Shown: one piece after another, positions 22,813 through 24,115 of the stretch
Layout: every line of letters starts with the position of its first letter
How positions within the stretch are numbered: position 1 is the stretch's first letter
DNA from: an uncultured Lachnospiraceae bacterium
GTDB taxonomy: Bacteria > Bacillota > Clostridia > Lachnospirales > Lachnospiraceae
Reading direction: 5' to 3'
Assembly (NCBI GenBank): GCA_934352055.1
Contig: CAKRJY010000018.1
Location: 1-24,115, forward strand
DNA length: 24,115 bases
Position numbers and translations under genes: made by a program
The notes under the pieces: model-generated
Told to the model about the DNA's origin: nothing
Databases searched by the model: none
What the model saw: the letters and a program-made list of their open reading frames with translations, nothing else

Positions 22813-23437
22813 ATTAAAGCCTCGGTTAACGGCGGCTGACTGGAAAAATTTCTGCGACCGTTTTCATTTTTCTTCTACCGAATTGCCAGTAATCCAAGCC
22901 ATTTATAAAGCACTTTTACCTTTAGTAGATGCCTACGCCTATTATTCTTTGGATCAGGATATTACAGAAATATCTGCACCACATTATGCCTATGGATTTG
23001 TTACGCTAGGAAGCGGCGTTGACGAGTTTTCTGAGCTATATCTGAATCATGAGCAGCTCCAAGAGGCATATATGGTAGATTGTATCAGTCTGGAATTACT
23101 CTCCAAAGCATACGAGGAATTTGCCCATATTGTTGAGCAAGACAGTGCGCTCTATCTCTCACAGTTATCATTCCTAGGGGATACTTACTCCCTTGCCTTG
23201 CTTCCACAAATTTATGAAAAGCTTATGCCGGATACCATTTGTTTAACCGAAGGTCATATGCTCAAGCCTCTCAAAACGGCAACCTTAATCCTTCATTTAG
23301 ACATAAAAAAACATGCATCTCTTGCACACCTATGCAATTCCTGTGATGCATGTAAAAATTATTCCTGCCCTACAAGAAAATCTTCCACATCTTCCATCCC
23401 ACGTACTTATGGGGCTATGCAGATTTTTCATAACTAG
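22802..23437 (+). CDS. MetH activation-domain-like protein with C-terminal cysteine cluster
   Basis: A 211-residue protein related to the vitamin-B12-dependent methionine synthase activation domain (PF02965) in its stand-alone clostridial form. The hallmarks are FVTLGSGVDEFSELY at 66-80, the conserved helix around 90-110 and LTEGHMLKPLKTAT at 148-161, equivalent to the LT-x3-ML-x-P-x-KS/T motif. It ends with C178-x2-C181-x2-C184-x4-C189, an extra cluster that could bind metal. In MetH this domain binds SAM for reductive remethylation of cobalamin. Here it may reactivate a separate corrinoid or methionine synthase, which is an inference. The start has AGGAGG at 9 nt and overlaps the cysteine-rich gene, so the two are coupled. 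Sequence identity to the family looks low. Confidence 0.7.
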   Translation: MKCKLKPRLTAADWKNFCDRFHFSSTELPVIQAIYKALLPLVDAYAYYSLDQDITEISAPHYAYGFVTLGSGVDEFSELYLNHEQLQEAYMVDCISLELLSKAYEEFAHIVEQDSALYLSQLSFLGDTYSLALLPQIYEKLMPDTICLTEGHMLKPLKTATLILHLDIKKHASLAHLCNSCDACKNYSCPTRKSSTSSIPRTYGAMQIFHN

Positions 23438-23464
23438 AATCTACACATGATGATTTTAGACAAG

Positions 23465-23503
23465 AAAAAACCGCAAACCCTTGTAAATAAAGGATTCACG
23501 GTT
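23465..23503 (-). terminator. Terminator of the right tRNA array (right copy of the hairpin repeat)
   Basis: On the minus strand 23503-23490 pairs with 23482-23469 (14 bp with three wobbles, 7-nt loop), followed by TTTTTT (23470-23465). It lies just past tRNA-Arg(ACG). In the plus direction it may also end the cysteine-rich/MetH pair, though the T-run there is poor. Its arms (ACCGCAA-n-CCCTT and GG-n-TTCACGG) recur at 568-601. Confidence 0.8.
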
Positions 23504-23514
23504 AATTCGTTAGA

Positions 23515-23588
23515 CGTGCGTGAGAGGATTCGAACCCCCGACACCTTGGTCCGTAGCCAAGTGCTCTATCCAGCTGAGCTACACACAC
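23515..23588 (-). tRNA. tRNA-Arg (anticodon ACG)
   Basis: The acceptor GTGTGTG pairs with CACGCAC, and the anticodon stem CTTGG/CCAAG holds loop CTACGGA, giving ACG, whose A34 is normally deaminated to inosine by TadA. The discriminator is G and no CCA is encoded. Last gene of the right array. Confidence 0.96.
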
Positions 23589-23659
23589 ATATTATTTGTT
23601 GCTCACACAACATATTTTATTATACATTTTTTTCTTTAAATGTCAAGAAAAAAATGAAC

Positions 23660-23743
23660 TGCCGCAGACCGGAATCGAACCGGTACGATGTCGCCACCAC
23701 AGGATTTTAAGTCCTGCGCGTCTGCCAGTTCCGCCACTGCGGC
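23660..23743 (-). tRNA. tRNA-Leu (anticodon TAA)
   Basis: An 84-nt class II tRNA with a long variable arm (TGGTGGCGACATCGTA region). The acceptor GCCGCAG pairs with CTGCGGC, and the anticodon loop CTTAAAA gives TAA. The discriminator is A, as required for leucine. Confidence 0.96.
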
Positions 23744-23800
23744 CTGTTATGAGCACTTAACGAGAACAAGCGTAGTGCCGTTCGAGTTTGGTAGTCAAGT

Positions 23801-23829
23801 GCTATACTATATGACACATGATGGTTCAA
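23801..23829 (-). promoter_or_regulatory. Possible promoter of tRNA-Leu and tRNA-Arg(ACG)
   Basis: On the minus strand TTGAAC (23829-23824), 17 nt, TATAGC (23806-23801), in the 104-nt gap between tRNA-Val and tRNA-Leu. The match is moderate, and read-through from the upstream tRNAs is equally likely. Confidence 0.4.
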
Positions 23830-23847
23830 ATCATATGACATATATAA

Positions 23848-23920
23848 TGGGACCTACAGGGCTCGAACCTGTGACCCTCTGCTTGTAAGGCAGATGCTCT
23901 CCCAGCTGAGCTAAGATCCC
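23848..23920 (-). tRNA. tRNA-Val (anticodon TAC)
   Basis: The acceptor GGGATCT pairs with AGGTCCC, and the anticodon stem TCTGC/GCAGA holds loop CTTACAA, giving TAC. The T-loop is TTCGAGC. It lies 4 nt from tRNA-Asp, so both come from one precursor. Confidence 0.96.
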
Positions 23921-23924
23921 AGAA

Positions 23925-23998
23925 CGACCCAAGCGGGACTCGAACCCGCGACCTCCGCCGTGACAGGGCGGCGCTCTAACCAACTGAGCCATTGGGCC
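23925..23998 (-). tRNA. tRNA-Asp (anticodon GTC)
   Basis: The acceptor GGCCCAA pairs with TTGGGTC, and the anticodon stem CCGCC/GGCGG holds loop CTGTCAC, giving GTC. The discriminator is G, as usual for aspartate. No CCA is encoded. Confidence 0.96.
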
Positions 23999-24040
23999 TT
24001 ATATCATTTATCGAATATTTATAAACCTTTAACTTTGGAG

Positions 24041-24114
24041 TGGACCTTCGGGGACTCGAACCCAGGACCGACCGGTTATGAGCCGGTTGCTCTAACCAAC
24101 TGAGCTAAAGGTCC
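24041..24114 (-). tRNA. tRNA with CAT anticodon, probably tRNA-Ile2 (lysidine) rather than Met
   Basis: The acceptor GGACCTT pairs with AAGGTCC, and the anticodon stem ACCGG/CCGGT holds loop CTCATAA, giving CAT. The acceptor has C4-G69 and C5-G68, pairs known to mark TilS substrates in E. coli. The 5' half (GGACCTTTAGCTCAGTTGG) is like the Bacillus tRNA-Ile(CAU) as I remember it. An elongator tRNA-Met cannot be excluded. It is not initiator-type, since the first pair is normal and the anticodon stem lacks three G-C pairs. Confidence 0.85.
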
Positions 24115-24115
24115 A

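Noticed and set aside
23752..23803. A 7-bp inverted pair AGCACTT/AAGTGCT with a TTCGAGT between, resembling a tRNA
   Set aside because: The span is only 52 nt, no anticodon or D arm fits, and the T-stem does not pair. It is most likely coincidence or an old relic.
23447..23888. Plus-strand reading frames across the right tRNA array
   Set aside because: They overlap tRNA-Arg, tRNA-Leu and tRNA-Val and contain the translated T-arm phrase (ERIRTPDT, PESNRYD) typical of mis-annotated antisense tRNAs.

Overview
The window looks like a chromosomal segment from a low-G+C Gram-positive anaerobe, most likely a Lachnospiraceae-type member of Clostridia. This is inferred from strong AAGGAG ribosome binding sites, about 40% G+C in most of the window, tRNA genes that do not encode CCA, a nadA-nadB-nadC-niaR operon, a PadR/HAAS/DUF4097 operon and a FliB-like protein. 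I see no transposase, integrase, CRISPR array, rRNA or phage gene.

Layout. Positions 1-461 hold five minus-strand tRNA genes (Pro, Gly, Arg, His, Gln in transcription order), driven by a perfect-consensus promoter with phased A-tracts. Positions 620-5602 are one tight minus-strand operon: a THUMP-domain RNA methyltransferase, a secreted papain-like cysteine protease, an N-acetylmuramoyl-L-alanine amidase, RdgB, and a YfcE-type phosphoesterase. The intergenic region 5603-5946 holds that operon's promoter and, on the plus strand, a candidate small RNA gene with its own promoter and terminator. A small orphan protein gene follows on the minus strand (5947-6288), then a plus-strand DUF4422 gene (6458-7603).

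Positions 7577-9610 carry a minus-strand pair: a FliB-like cysteine-rich protein followed by a RelA/SpoT-like HD hydrolase with a cysteine-rich head. Its promoter is back to back with, and shares -35 bases with, the promoter of the divergent padR-HAAS-DUF4097 operon (9782-11904). Positions 11952-15633 are the NAD de novo operon nadA-nadB-nadC plus the niacin repressor niaR. A palindrome overlaps the -35 box of its promoter.

Positions 15827-18217 encode a fused acyltransferase-3/multi-membrane (DUF6020-like) protein of raised G+C. Upstream lies a 331-bp spacer with a probable gene remnant. A PH-domain gene, a MATE transporter (TTG start) and an ABC-F ATPase follow, all on the minus strand. A plus-strand pair at 22525-23437 encodes a cysteine-rich small-domain protein and a relative of the MetH activation domain. 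It starts from a promoter placed so that the first gene is probably leaderless. The right edge (23515-24114) holds five more minus-strand tRNA genes (CAU, Asp, Val, Leu, Arg) with a terminator.

Most genes are housekeeping (NAD synthesis, nucleotide-pool cleaning, RNA modification, cell-wall turnover). The least explained items are the candidate CU-rich small RNA at 5795-5874, the hairpin shared by both ends of the window, the cysteine-rich/MetH-activation pair, and the shared-promoter arrangement at 9641-9742.
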